DNA of 64,000 nucleotides from NCBI GenBank assembly GCA_026003195.1, contig BPGU01000002.1:496001-560000 (forward strand), given 5' to 3'. Below are positions 1 to 8,181 of this stretch, one piece after another (the first letter of the stretch is position 1; each line of letters starts with the position of its first letter). This DNA comes from Armatimonadota bacterium. Its GTDB lineage: Bacteria > Armatimonadota > HRBIN16. Under the pieces are notes generated by a model. The model was not told where the DNA came from and made no database searches. It was given only the letters and a program-made list of their open reading frames with translations. Both the position numbers and the translations under genes were made by a program.

Positions 1-152
1 GCCACACGCTCCTTGCGCATTCCGCCTGCGTCGGCGTCGATAAACTGCGCTCCCCAGAACTCAATACCCTCGTATCCGTATTGCGCCAGGTGATCCAGCT
101 TCTCTTGCAGGGTGCCGCCCGGCGCCATGCCTTCCTGACATGCCAGTTTCAT
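1..152 (-). CDS. sugar phosphate isomerase/epimerase-like TIM-barrel protein (partial)
   Basis: Only the first 50 codons are in the window; the rest lies beyond position 1. The N-terminus runs MKLACQEGMAPGG, then LAQYGYEGIEFWG, the usual first strand and helix of xylose-isomerase-like TIM barrels (AP endonuclease family 2), where an early Glu begins the metal-binding site. The ATG at 152 follows a good GGAGGG ribosome-binding site 5-6 bases upstream. It lies downstream of the GH172-type gene on the same strand, with a 285-bp gap, so a carbohydrate role is likely. Substrate cannot be told. Family fairly sure, exact function unknown. Confidence 0.6.
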   Translation of the reverse strand, partial: MKLACQEGMAPGGTLQEKLDHLAQYGYEGIEFWGAQFIDADAGGMRKERV

Positions 153-437
153 GCGAAGCCCTCCGCGTGGAAGATTTTCAGTTGTCGGATTCGCCACCTC
201 GTGGAAAATGCTCCTGCCGAATGGCACACAGCGAGCGGGCTTTTTGGTGGGTGGCTTGCTGGGTGCAAAACTTGCTGTTCACCTCTCTAACACGACGCTT
301 TCGCGTCTTTTCGGTATCGCCCTGCTTGCCATTGCCCTCAAGATGATGCTCTCCAAACCATAAGAACAGCCTCTGGAGGATCACACTCCGTCGTGACCCC
401 ACTTCGGACATGATGGAGCGTGCCCCTCCAGAGGTAT

Positions 438-1541
438 CTACCTCAATAACGTATCCGGTCGGGCGCAGCGTTCCCATTTGCCTGGCATGGGCGGATGGGG
501 TTTGTGCGGTTCGGTCTGGTACCAGAACGCCACGCTGGAATAGTCGTTGTTCTGCAGGTTGGCGTGCCCGTGCTCAATGGTCACCTTCAGCGAACGGGTG
601 AACACCACCGGGTCCTGGATATGGAAACGGTAGCTGGTGCACTTGTGGCGTCCGGGATAGCGCGGGTCGTGCTCCCAGATGGACGTGCCCGCATACGGAT
701 ACGCCCTGTCGTGCATCCCCCAGGCGTGGCAGAAGTAGTCTTCCGAACCGGTGCCGTGTAGCGAGGGCAGCTCTTCCCCGTCGATGAAGAACATATCATC
801 GCCCTCGCCCCACCAGGTCAAGCCGTCCACGTTGGGGTCGATGTTATGCACTGAGAGCACGCATCCCACGTAGTGTCCCGCGCCCTCCGCTTCCAGAATC
901 ACATAGTTCTCCTTGCCGTCGACGTTCGGCTCGCTGAAGAGTGTGCCGATATCGATGCCCTGTCTGCCCAGTTCGCCTTGGATCCCTCGCGTCGGCGTCT
1001 CCTGCCGGTACTGGGCGTGGAAGCGCAGTACATCTTCCGGCAGCGAATCGTACTCTTCGTAATCGATATAGAAGTAAAACGCGCGGATGGGCTCGTCGCA
1101 CTCGTTCACTATCTGTATCACCGCCCGCTCGGCAAAGGGCATCTGCCAGTAGCTGTTCATCGCCATATTGCCGCCGCGTTTGCCCTCCATCTCCGCCGGT
1201 GCAACGGTTGCCAGTGGCGCGGAGACAAACGATTGTGCGATGCCGTGCCCCAGCCCAAAGAAATCGCCTAATGGCACGTACACGCTCGGCTCGGCTTCGT
1301 TGTCCCAGAATATCTTCAGCAGGGTTTTGCGCAGGTAGTCACGGTCTTTGCAAGAAACGGTGAACCAGATATGGGTGATACACCCTGCACCGGAGATGTC
1401 CGCTAACGTAGCGGTCTCTCCCACAGGGATATGCCAGGCATCGGCGTTGCCGCCGGTCCTGTCATAGCTGGAGACGCGCTTCGTGCGTGCGTCACGGCGC
1501 AACGTGAGCGCCTTCAGGGTGGAAAGGGTCAAAGGGTTCAT
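438..1541 (-). CDS. DUF2961 / glycoside hydrolase family 172-like protein
   Basis: A 367-residue protein with features of the DUF2961 family, now GH172, whose characterised members act on fructofuranosides and arabinofuranosides. Seen: an N-terminal stretch with GAGCITHIWFTV (beta-sandwich start), the region GDFFGLGHG, and the family hallmark GTGSEDYF at about residues 262-269, which carries acidic residues expected near the active site. No signal peptide, so probably cytoplasmic. An in-frame start 27 codons further out exists, but the ATG at 1541 has GGAGG just upstream and begins where family similarity begins. It precedes the TIM-barrel sugar isomerase gene on the same strand. Family sure; substrate not determinable. 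Confidence 0.8.
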   Translation of the reverse strand: MNPLTLSTLKALTLRRDARTKRVSSYDRTGGNADAWHIPVGETATLADISGAGCITHIWFTVSCKDRDYLRKTLLKIFWDNEAEPSVYVPLGDFFGLGHGIAQSFVSAPLATVAPAEMEGKRGGNMAMNSYWQMPFAERAVIQIVNECDEPIRAFYFYIDYEEYDSLPEDVLRFHAQYRQETPTRGIQGELGRQGIDIGTLFSEPNVDGKENYVILEAEGAGHYVGCVLSVHNIDPNVDGLTWWGEGDDMFFIDGEELPSLHGTGSEDYFCHAWGMHDRAYPYAGTSIWEHDPRYPGRHKCTSYRFHIQDPVVFTRSLKVTIEHGHANLQNNDYSSVAFWYQTEPHKPHPPMPGKWERCARPDTLLR

Positions 1542-1633
1542 GCGAGCCTCCATTTCTTCGTTGAGATGATTTGCCATGCCTGTTGTTCTCGGAGGGAACC
1601 AGAGGTTCCTGTCTCCCCACACGTACCCTTACC

Positions 1634-1658
1634 GAAAAGTAACCACCTTACTTTTTCG
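1634..1658. repeat. inverted repeat between divergent genes
   Basis: GAAAAGTAA (1634-1642) and TTACTTTTTC (1648-1657) form an inverted repeat with one extra T, in the 177-bp spacer between the divergent GH172-like and cytochrome P460 genes. A second loose pair AAAGT/ACTTT lies at about 1670-1685. It could be an operator or a weak hairpin. No clear sigma-70 promoter was recognised beside it. Confidence 0.35.
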
Positions 1659-1718
1659 TAACCTCTTGCAAAGTGAAGTGACTTTACTGCATATTCTGTA
1701 ATAAGGAGGTGAAGCACA

Positions 1719-2216
1719 ATGAGACGGTTCTTCTGGTTCAGCGTGATCGCTGCGAGTGCAGTGGGGGTCATCGCCCTGCAGGCACAACAGGCAAACGCCC
1801 CCACACCCGAACGCCTGCCAGCCGGCTGGCGCAACTGGACGCATATCACCACAGGCGTCATCTACAGCGACCAGCATCCGCTGTTCGACCCCTTCGGCGG
1901 GGTGCACCACATCTACGCTAACGACAAAGCTGCCGCCGTGTACAGGCGCAACGGCAAACAGTTCCCCGACGGCAGCGCGATCGTGTTCGTGCTGTACGAG
2001 GCGAAAGACGTGGACGGCATGTACGTGGCGGGCAAAAAGAAGGTGACCGCCATTATGGTGAAAGACAGTAAACGCTATGCGCGCAGTTACGGCTGGGGCT
2101 GGCAAGCGTGGGACGCCAGTGGCAAAAAGCTGGTGACGAACCCGGTGGAGCAGTGCGCGAACTGCCACCTGTCGCAGAAAGACAGGGACATGGTCTTCAG
2201 CCAGTGGGTGCCGTAA
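1719..2216 (+). CDS. cytochrome P460 family protein
   Basis: A 165-residue exported haem protein. Residues 1-22 form a signal peptide (RRFFW, then a hydrophobic stretch ending near QAQQA). The mature part matches the cytochrome P460 fold: W-x-THITT near the start, FPDGSAIVFVLYEAK in the middle, YGWGWQAWDASGK, and a single C-terminal haem-binding motif C146-A-N-C149-H150. Family members include hydroxylamine-oxidising and cytochrome c' beta proteins; which activity applies here is unknown. The start has a near-perfect AAGGAGGTGAAG site. The gene stands alone and is followed by a strong terminator. It acts in the periplasm or outside the membrane. Confidence 0.82.
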   Translation: MRRFFWFSVIAASAVGVIALQAQQANAPTPERLPAGWRNWTHITTGVIYSDQHPLFDPFGGVHHIYANDKAAAVYRRNGKQFPDGSAIVFVLYEAKDVDGMYVAGKKKVTAIMVKDSKRYARSYGWGWQAWDASGKKLVTNPVEQCANCHLSQKDRDMVFSQWVP

Positions 2217-2231
2217 CCCTTTGTGTGGGAT

Positions 2232-2268
2232 GCCCCTTCTCCTTTTCGGGAGAAGGGGCGTTTTTTTT
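2232..2268 (+). terminator. rho-independent terminator of the cytochrome P460 gene
   Basis: An 11-bp stem of GCCCCTTCTCC (2232-2242) with its complement at 2249-2259, a short TTTTC loop, then G and eight T residues. The stop codon of the convergent gene on the other strand begins inside the T tract. Confidence 0.9.
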
Positions 2269-3704
2269 CAGTATTTGGGCACGGTGGGGTCTACTTCATC
2301 CGACCACTGCAGGATGCCGCCCTGCAGATTCTTCACTTTGCGAAAGCCCGCCGCTTTCAGGAAGGCAACAATGTGTGCACTGCGCTTGCCCGAACGGCAG
2401 TACACTACCATCTCCTTTGCGGAGTCCAGCTCGTGCATGCGCGCGGGGACGGTGTTCATCGGTATCAGCACCGCGCCGTCCAGACGGCAGATTTGCCACT
2501 CCACGGGTTCGCGGACGTCCAGCAGGAAAATGTCTTCACCAGCATCCAGCCTGCGCTTGAGTTCGGTGGGGGTTATCTCTTCCACGATTTCAGCAGGAGC
2601 CTCTTCTGTGCCGCGTACTCCGCAGAACTCTTCGTAGTCAATCAGTTCGCGAAGGATGGGGTGTTCACCGCACACAGGGCAGTTGGGGTTCTTGCGCAGC
2701 TTCAGCTCGCGGAACTGCATCTTCAGCGCGTTGAACAGCAGCAGTCGCCCGATGAGCGGCTCGCCCTTGCCCAGAAGGAGCTTGATGGTCTCCATCGCCT
2801 GTATCGTGCCGATGACGCCGGGCAGTACGCCCAGCACCCCCCCTTCGGCACAGCTCGGAACCAGACCGGGCGGCGGGGGTTCAGGATACAGGCAACGGTA
2901 GCAGGGTCCCTCCTTCGCGTAGAACACCGAAGCCTGTCCCTCGAAGCGGAAGATGGAGCCGTACACATTGGGCTTGCCTAACAGCACGCAGGCGTCGTTC
3001 ACCAGATAACGTGTGGCGAAGTTGTCGGTACCATCCACGACGATATCGTAGTCAGCGAGGATGTCCAGCGCATTGTCGCGGGTGAGACGCGTCTCGTAGG
3101 TGCGTATCTGGATATGCGGGTTCATTGCTTGCAGGCGTTCCTTCGCGACCTCCAGCTTGGGGCGCCCGACGTCCTCAGTGGTGTACAGCACCTGTCGCTG
3201 CAGGTTGGTGAAATCCACTATGTCGAAGTCTACCAGACCGATAGTGCCTACGCCCGCTGCCGCCAGGTACAGCGCCAGCGGAGAACCCAACCCCCCTGCG
3301 CCCACGCACAGCACCTTCGCCGCTTTGAGTTTGAGCTGCCCCTCCATCGCCACGTCGGGCAGGATGAGATGCCGGCTGTAGCGCAGTATCTCCTCGTTGT
3401 CCAGCGTTACCTCTTCCGCTACAGCGGGGCTGCCCCCTGCGATGGAGGGCACGATCATCAGCTGGTCGCCGTCCTTCACGGGCGTTTCCAGTCCCTGCAA
3501 GTAGCGGGTGTCCTCCTCGCCCAGGTACACGTTCACAAAGGAGCGCAGCTTGCCCTGCTCGTTGTACAGGTGTTTGCGCAGGTCGGGGTAGGCTTCGGTG
3601 AGCGCTTGCAAAGCCTCTCCGACCGTGCTGGCTTGCACCTGTACTTCGCTCTGGTTGCCAGCGTACGCCTGCAACGCACTCGGTATCCATACGGTTACTG
3701 CCAT
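2268..3704 (-). CDS. fused MoaD/ThiS-like carrier, E1-like adenylyltransferase (MoeB/MoeZ) and rhodanese
   Basis: A 478-residue three-domain protein. Residues 1-91 are a beta-grasp sulfur carrier (MoaD/ThiS/CysO type) ending PSIAGG with Gly90-Gly91. Residues 100-350 are an E1-like adenylyltransferase with GAGGLGSP at 135-142, a zinc site C268-x2-C271 / C342-x2-C345 and a candidate catalytic Cys285 (VPSCAEGG). Residues 375-478 are a rhodanese with the CRSGKR loop at Cys436. Known MoeZ adenylates and thiocarboxylates a carrier's C-terminal Gly-Gly; here the carrier is fused and its GG is internal. Last gene of the cysM-JAMM operon, 13 bp after the protease gene. Together they resemble the CysO-Mec-CysM-MoeZ cysteine route; a molybdopterin or thiamine role is also possible. 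Confidence 0.88.
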   Translation of the reverse strand: MAVTVWIPSALQAYAGNQSEVQVQASTVGEALQALTEAYPDLRKHLYNEQGKLRSFVNVYLGEEDTRYLQGLETPVKDGDQLMIVPSIAGGSPAVAEEVTLDNEEILRYSRHLILPDVAMEGQLKLKAAKVLCVGAGGLGSPLALYLAAAGVGTIGLVDFDIVDFTNLQRQVLYTTEDVGRPKLEVAKERLQAMNPHIQIRTYETRLTRDNALDILADYDIVVDGTDNFATRYLVNDACVLLGKPNVYGSIFRFEGQASVFYAKEGPCYRCLYPEPPPPGLVPSCAEGGVLGVLPGVIGTIQAMETIKLLLGKGEPLIGRLLLFNALKMQFRELKLRKNPNCPVCGEHPILRELIDYEEFCGVRGTEEAPAEIVEEITPTELKRRLDAGEDIFLLDVREPVEWQICRLDGAVLIPMNTVPARMHELDSAKEMVVYCRSGKRSAHIVAFLKAAGFRKVKNLQGGILQWSDEVDPTVPKY

Positions 3705-3717
3705 CGGTTCACCTCGT

Positions 3718-4146
3718 TCAGAGACCTCTGATTTGCATCTGTTCGCGCTCGAAATCGCTACGGTCGTCCAGCAATCGCCAGCAGTGCATCTCGGCGGGTT
3801 TCCCCTTCTGCACCGAGAGAATCAGGTAGGAGTACCAGGGGAGAGCGTTTTCGCGGTCGTACTCGCTGGGACGGGCAGGATGGTCGGGATGGGAATGGTA
3901 GAAGCCTAGCACTTGGAGCCCCTTCTGCACCGCCTGCCGTTCCAGCTGCATCATCTGCTGGGGCGTGATGAGGAAACGTCGCTCGCGGTTCTCCTGCTGC
4001 TCGTTGACGATAGGTATGACCTCTTCCACCCATCGCACCTCTTCGCCCACCACCTGTCCCAGCAATGCCCCACAACACTCGTGCGGATACTCCTGTTTCG
4101 CATGCTGGCGAATCTGTGACGCATGTTCTGGAGCAATCGACAGCAT
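3718..4146 (-). CDS. JAMM/Mov34 metalloprotease (Mec-like)
   Basis: A 142-residue JAB1/MPN+ protease with the full zinc signature: Glu23 (HECCGALLG), H84-S-H86, seven residues, then Ser94 and Asp97. In Mycobacterium tuberculosis the homologue Mec removes the new cysteine from the CysO carrier. The ATG at 4146 overlaps the cysM stop by one base (TGATG) and has GGAGGAGG upstream; an extended frame beginning further out is arginine/glycine-rich and has no family similarity. It lies between cysM and the carrier-E1-rhodanese gene in one operon, so releasing cysteine from the carrier, or cutting the carrier free after its internal Gly-Gly, is the likely job. Confidence 0.88.
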   Translation of the reverse strand: MLSIAPEHASQIRQHAKQEYPHECCGALLGQVVGEEVRWVEEVIPIVNEQQENRERRFLITPQQMMQLERQAVQKGLQVLGFYHSHPDHPARPSEYDRENALPWYSYLILSVQKGKPAEMHCWRLLDDRSDFEREQMQIRGL

Positions 4147-5102
4147 CACCCTTCCTCCTCCCAGAGCGGGTCGGTAATGTAGCGGCTGCCCCCATCGGGC
4201 GCCATCGCCACGACCACACCACCAGAAAGTTGCTCCGCCACCCGCAGCGCGACGCACACCGCCGCCGCCGCAGAGATGCCTACAAACAACCCTTCCTCTC
4301 GCGCCAGCCGACGCGCCATCGCGTGCGCCTGCTCGGTGGAGACCTCTGCGACCTCGTCGGGCACGGTGGGGTCGTAGATGCCCGGCACCATGGCTGTTTG
4401 CAGATGCTTCAGCCCTTCCAGACCGTGAAACGGACTATCAGGCTGCACGGCAATCAGCCGTACCTCAGGATTATACTCCTTCAGTCGCCTTCCTGTGCCC
4501 ATGAGCGTGCCCGTGGTGCCCATGCCCGCCACAAAATGTGTTACGCGCCCATCCGTCTGCTGCCAGATTTCCACACCGGTGCCGTAGTAGTGCGCCTGCC
4601 AGTTGGCTGGGTTGTTGTACTGGTCAGGGTAGAAGTAGCGGTCGGGGGCTGACTCCACCATCTGCTGCACTTTGCGGATGGCACCGTCAGTTTGCTCGAG
4701 CGGGTCGGTAAGTATCAATTCTGCACCGAAGGCTCGCAGCATCCTTTTGCGCTCGGCGTTGGCGTTGGCAGGCAGGCACAGCTGTACCTTGTAGCCCCGT
4801 GCTGCACCGATCATCGCGTAGGCAATGCCCGTGTTGCCCGAAGTGGCGTCAATGATGATTTTATCGGGTGTCAACAGTCCCTGCTGTTCGGCGACGCGAA
4901 TCATGTTCCACGCCGGTCGGTCCTTCACCGAACCACCCGGGTTGAACCACTCCGCTTTGATGTACACCTCCACCGCAGGCGCAAGATGTGCAGCCACCCT
5001 CCGCAGGCGGATCAGAGGCGTGTTGCCGATAAGCTGCTCGATACTCGCCTCGGCTGTAGTGGGTTCCACTGGGCGCACCAGATGGGCGCAGGCACTCATC
5101 AC
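4146..5102 (-). CDS. cysM: cysteine synthase (CysM-like, PLP-dependent)
   Basis: A 318-residue fold-type II PLP enzyme that makes cysteine from O-acetyl- or O-phosphoserine. Seen: IGNTPLIRL, the PLP lysine Lys60 in NPGGSVKDRP, the substrate loop SGNTG, GMGTTGTLMG for phosphate binding, and GISAAAA near the C-terminus. First gene of a three-gene operon with the JAMM protease and the carrier-E1-rhodanese fusion, the arrangement in which CysM uses a protein thiocarboxylate as sulfur donor. Two adjacent ATGs (5102, 5099) follow AGAGGT; the first is used. A TTGCAT/TATACT promoter lies upstream. Family certain; use of the carrier rather than free sulfide is inferred from context. Confidence 0.92.
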   Translation of the reverse strand: MMSACAHLVRPVEPTTAEASIEQLIGNTPLIRLRRVAAHLAPAVEVYIKAEWFNPGGSVKDRPAWNMIRVAEQQGLLTPDKIIIDATSGNTGIAYAMIGAARGYKVQLCLPANANAERKRMLRAFGAELILTDPLEQTDGAIRKVQQMVESAPDRYFYPDQYNNPANWQAHYYGTGVEIWQQTDGRVTHFVAGMGTTGTLMGTGRRLKEYNPEVRLIAVQPDSPFHGLEGLKHLQTAMVPGIYDPTVPDEVAEVSTEQAHAMARRLAREEGLFVGISAAAAVCVALRVAEQLSGGVVVAMAPDGGSRYITDPLWEEEG

Positions 5103-5134
5103 ATCAACCTCTAGCGTTACTAAATCTGATAAGA

Positions 5135-5164
5135 AGTATACCCTTAGTCAAGATTAAGATGCAA
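5135..5164 (-). promoter_or_regulatory. promoter of the cysM operon
   Basis: Read on the minus strand: TTGCAT (5164-5159), 18-bp spacer, TATACT (5140-5135), about 33 bp before the cysM ATG. A moderate sigma-70-type match. TATACT recurs as a -10 box elsewhere in the window (24135, and near 23410). Confidence 0.5.
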
Positions 5165-5275
5165 CTACCAGCAAGACCAACCTCACTCCTGTCCCCTCTG
5201 CTGTGAGGAGAGGGACGATGGTGGTTCCTCCTTCCCTCGCAGAGAAGGGGGGCATGGGGTTCGGTTCCAACACCA

Positions 5276-5302
5276 ACGGCTCAGCAGGAGGCTCGCCCCC
5301 CA
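5276..5302. repeat. copy of dispersed GGCTCGGCAGGAGCCTCGCC repeat
   Basis: Diverged copy of a 27-bp partly palindromic intergenic repeat also found at 17320, 27480 and 44198. A further fragment (CAGGAGGTTCGCCCCC) follows at about 5365-5380. The 230-bp space 5165-5394 has no other feature apart from an imperfect GTCCC/GGGAC hairpin at about 5190-5217. Confidence 0.6.
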
Positions 5303-5394
5303 CATGGGATAGCAAGTATCCCGCCAGACGAACTACTATAGGGGTGGGGGCTCAACCAGATTACCAGGAGGTTCGCCCCCGGATAGAAAGATAC

Positions 5395-6543
5395 CTACAC
5401 CGCTTCCAGTGCCTGCTGGAGGTCTTCTATCAGATCGTTGACATCCTCCAGACCGACGGAGAGGCGCACCATATTATCGGGGATACCACACCAGGCACGC
5501 TCCTCTGCACTCATCGAGGCGTGCGACATCTTCGGCGGGTATCCGATGAGTGACTCCGCTCCGCCCAGGCTCTCCGCCAGATTGAAAATCTTCGTGCCCT
5601 CGCAAAATCGCTGCGCTGCCTCCGCTCCTCCCTTCACGCCGACGGCGATCATGCCGCTGAACCCGTGGCGCATCTGCTTGCGCGCCAGCTCATGCTGAGG
5701 ATGGGAAGGTAAGCCCGGATAGCGCACCCACTCTATCTGGGGATGGCTTTCCAGAAACTGCGCCACCGCCAGCGCGTTGCGACAGTGCGCTTCCATACGC
5801 ACATGCAGCGTGCGGATGCCCCGCAGGGTTAACCAGCAGTCAAAGGGACTGGGCACACCGCCGAAATCGTTCTGATAGCGGTAGAGCTTTTCATACAGTT
5901 CGGGGTCACGGGTGACCACCGCCCCCCCGATGAGGTCGCTGTGCCCGCCGATGTACTTGGTGGTGCTGTGCAGCACGATATCCGCGCCGAGGTCCAGTGG
6001 GGTTTGCAGGTAGGGACTGGCGAAGGTGTTGTCCACCACCAGCAGCGCGTTGTGGCGATGGGTGATTTCCGCGATAGCGGCGATGTCCACTACCACCAGT
6101 GTGGGATTGGAGGGGCTTTCGATCCACACCAGCCGCGTCTGCGGGGTAAACGCCTCCTCCAGGCGGTTCAGGTTGGTAAAATCGGCATACGTGGACTGGA
6201 CATCGTACTTCTCGCGCAGGTGACGCAGCAGGCGGAAGGTTCCCCCATAGATGTCTTTGGTCGCCAGAATGTGCTCTCCGCTGCGCACCAGCGAGGTAAC
6301 CGCCGTCTCTGCTGCCATGCCGGAGGCGAATGCCAGCCCATACTCGGCGTTTTCCAGCGCCGCGATACTCCTTTCCAGTGCACCACGAGTAGGGTTGCCC
6401 GAGCGAGCGTACTCCCAGCCCGATTTCAGCTCGCCTACTTTCGCCTGCACGTAGGTGGAAGCCAGATGGATAGCAGGCACTACCGCCCCCGTGATGGGGT
6501 CTGGCTCCTGTCCCGCTCGTATCGCCTTCGTTCCAAAGCGCAT
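5395..6543 (-). CDS. cystathionine gamma-synthase/lyase family PLP enzyme
   Basis: A 382-residue Cys/Met-metabolism PLP enzyme. Seen: [14 protein letters not shown] at the N-terminus, YARSGNPTR, the PLP-contacting [18 protein letters not shown], and the Schiff-base lysine in [13 protein letters not shown]. The C-terminus keeps [12 protein letters not shown] and RLSVGLED. MetB (synthase), MetC/CGL (lyase) and related enzymes share all of these, so direction is uncertain; next to cysM, cystathionine formation or breakdown fits. The ATG at 6543 follows AGGAGG; sequence further upstream in frame is not family-like and covers the promoter. A near-consensus promoter with an inverted repeat lies upstream, facing the divergent malic enzyme gene. 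Confidence 0.9.
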   Translation of the reverse strand: MRFGTKAIRAGQEPDPITGAVVPAIHLASTYVQAKVGELKSGWEYARSGNPTRGALERSIAALENAEYGLAFASGMAAETAVTSLVRSGEHILATKDIYGGTFRLLRHLREKYDVQSTYADFTNLNRLEEAFTPQTRLVWIESPSNPTLVVVDIAAIAEITHRHNALLVVDNTFASPYLQTPLDLGADIVLHSTTKYIGGHSDLIGGAVVTRDPELYEKLYRYQNDFGGVPSPFDCWLTLRGIRTLHVRMEAHCRNALAVAQFLESHPQIEWVRYPGLPSHPQHELARKQMRHGFSGMIAVGVKGGAEAAQRFCEGTKIFNLAESLGGAESLIGYPPKMSHASMSAEERAWCGIPDNMVRLSVGLEDVNDLIEDLQQALEAV

Positions 6544-6576
6544 CGGTACTCCTCCTGTTTCGTATGACAGAGATAG

Positions 6577-6605
6577 ATTATCCCCAAAAAGGCTAGCTCT
6601 GTCAA
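6577..6605 (-). promoter_or_regulatory. strong sigma-70 promoter with overlapping inverted repeat
   Basis: Minus strand: TTGACA (6605-6600), 17-bp spacer, GATAAT (6582-6577), about 34 bp before the cystathionine enzyme ATG. The 8-bp inverted repeat TGACAGAG/CTCTGTCA (6565-6572 and 6597-6604) overlaps the -35 box and sits just downstream of the -10 box, as an operator would. Confidence 0.75.
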
Positions 6606-6703
6606 ATGGCGGCTCCCTTTGTTCATCCCAAGCATCTGCGCAGGAACTCTTCCCTACCCTGTCGCAATATAGAGTGATACCCCTCAACGAGGAGGGCTTG
6701 GAG

Positions 6704-8143
6704 ATGACAGAAGCGACATCCCACGTGAGTCCCAGTTACAGCTTCACGGTGCGCCTAGAGTATGCGAATGAGCCGGGGATGCTGGGCAAAATCGCCTCGC
6801 TCATCGGCGAAGAGGGTGGCAGCATCGGCGCCGTGGACATTGTGCGCATGAGCAGCAACGTGATTACCCGTGACTTTACCATCTATGCCAGCGGTATCGA
6901 GCACGCCCAGGCTATCTTGAAGAGACTGCGCCAGACACCCGGTGTGAGGGTGGTCAAACACTCCGACCGCACCTTCCTGCTGCATCTGGGAGGCAAGATC
7001 TCGGTGCAGCCCAAGATTCCCCTCCGCACGCGCGACGACCTGTCGATGGCGTACACGCCGGGGGTGGCGCGGGTGTGTGAAGCCATCATAGCACACCCCG
7101 AGGACGTGTTCAACCTGACCATCAAGCGCAACACGGTGGCAGTGGTCACCGACGGGTCGGCGGTGCTGGGACTGGGCAATATTGGTGCGGCGGCATCGCT
7201 GCCCGTGATGGAAGGTAAGGCGATGCTCTTCAAGGAGCTGGGCGGAGTAGACGCCTTCCCGATAGCGCTGGACACGCAGGATACCGATGAGATTGTGAAA
7301 ACGGTGGAGTACATCGCCCCGGTGTTCGGTGGCATTAATCTGGAGGATATCGCTGCGCCTCGTTGCTTTGAGGTGGAAGAGCGATTGATACAACGGCTGG
7401 ACATCCCCGTCTTCCACGACGACCAGCACGGCACAGCGGTAGTGACCCTGGCGGCACTGCAGAACGCCCTGCGCATTGTCAACAAGCCGCTGGAGTCGCT
7501 GAAGGTAGTGATTAACGGCGCGGGCGCGGCGGGAGTGGCTATCACCAGACTGCTGCTGCGAGCAGGCGTCTCCGACATCGTGTTGTGCGACCGTGCTGGA
7601 GCGATTTACCGGGGCAGGACAGAGCACATGAACCCCGCCAAAATCGCCATTGCCGAGGTGAGCAATCCACGCGCCCTTCGGGGATGCCTGCATGAGGTGA
7701 TAGAAGGCGCGGATGTGTTCATCGGCGTTTCTGCGCCGAACACGCTCAGCGTGGACGACGTGCGCCGGATGGCAAAGGAGCCTATTGTGTTTGCGATGGC
7801 GAATCCGGTGCCCGAGATTATGCCGGAGGAGATCATGGGCGTCGCCCGCATCATCGCAACTGGGCGTTCGGACTATCCGAACCAGATTAACAACGTACTG
7901 TGCTTCCCCGGCTTCTTCCGGGGATTGCTGGACAGCAGGGCGAAGCGCGTGACCGAAGAGATGAAACTGGCGGCGGCGCGAGCCATCGCGGGGGTCATTA
8001 AGCCCTCTGAGCTGCACGAGGACTACATCGTGCCCAGCGTGTTTGACCGCCGGGTGGCGGAGGCGGTCGCGAAAGCGGTGGAACGCGAGGCATACCGCAG
8101 CGGCGTTGCCCAGCGACGCAAACGACGGTACGGAAGCGGGTAA
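6704..8143 (+). CDS. NAD(P)-dependent malic enzyme with N-terminal ACT domain
   Basis: A 479-residue protein. Residues 1-90 are an ACT domain (FTVRLEYANEPGMLGKIASL), which usually binds amino acids as an allosteric signal. The rest is a bacterial malic enzyme converting malate to pyruvate and CO2: TRDDLSMAYTPGVA, the substrate loop GLGNIGAAASLPVMEGKA, HDDQHGTAVV for metal binding, a Rossmann VINGAGAAGVAI and NQINNVLCFPG. The ATG at 6704 has AGGAGGG eight bases upstream; the longer frame would run through the promoter of the divergent gene. It is cytosolic and probably monocistronic. Family certain; cofactor choice not determinable. Confidence 0.92.
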   Translation: MTEATSHVSPSYSFTVRLEYANEPGMLGKIASLIGEEGGSIGAVDIVRMSSNVITRDFTIYASGIEHAQAILKRLRQTPGVRVVKHSDRTFLLHLGGKISVQPKIPLRTRDDLSMAYTPGVARVCEAIIAHPEDVFNLTIKRNTVAVVTDGSAVLGLGNIGAAASLPVMEGKAMLFKELGGVDAFPIALDTQDTDEIVKTVEYIAPVFGGINLEDIAAPRCFEVEERLIQRLDIPVFHDDQHGTAVVTLAALQNALRIVNKPLESLKVVINGAGAAGVAITRLLLRAGVSDIVLCDRAGAIYRGRTEHMNPAKIAIAEVSNPRALRGCLHEVIEGADVFIGVSAPNTLSVDDVRRMAKEPIVFAMANPVPEIMPEEIMGVARIIATGRSDYPNQINNVLCFPGFFRGLLDSRAKRVTEEMKLAAARAIAGVIKPSELHEDYIVPSVFDRRVAEAVAKAVEREAYRSGVAQRRKRRYGSG

Positions 8144-8181
8144 GCTTCCTCCGGACGGTCTGGGTGAAACTCTGGCTCCGT

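Noticed and set aside
6755-8017. 420-codon minus-strand frame opposite the malic enzyme
   Set aside because: Shadow of a well-supported gene; His/Arg-rich sequence without a fold or ribosome site.
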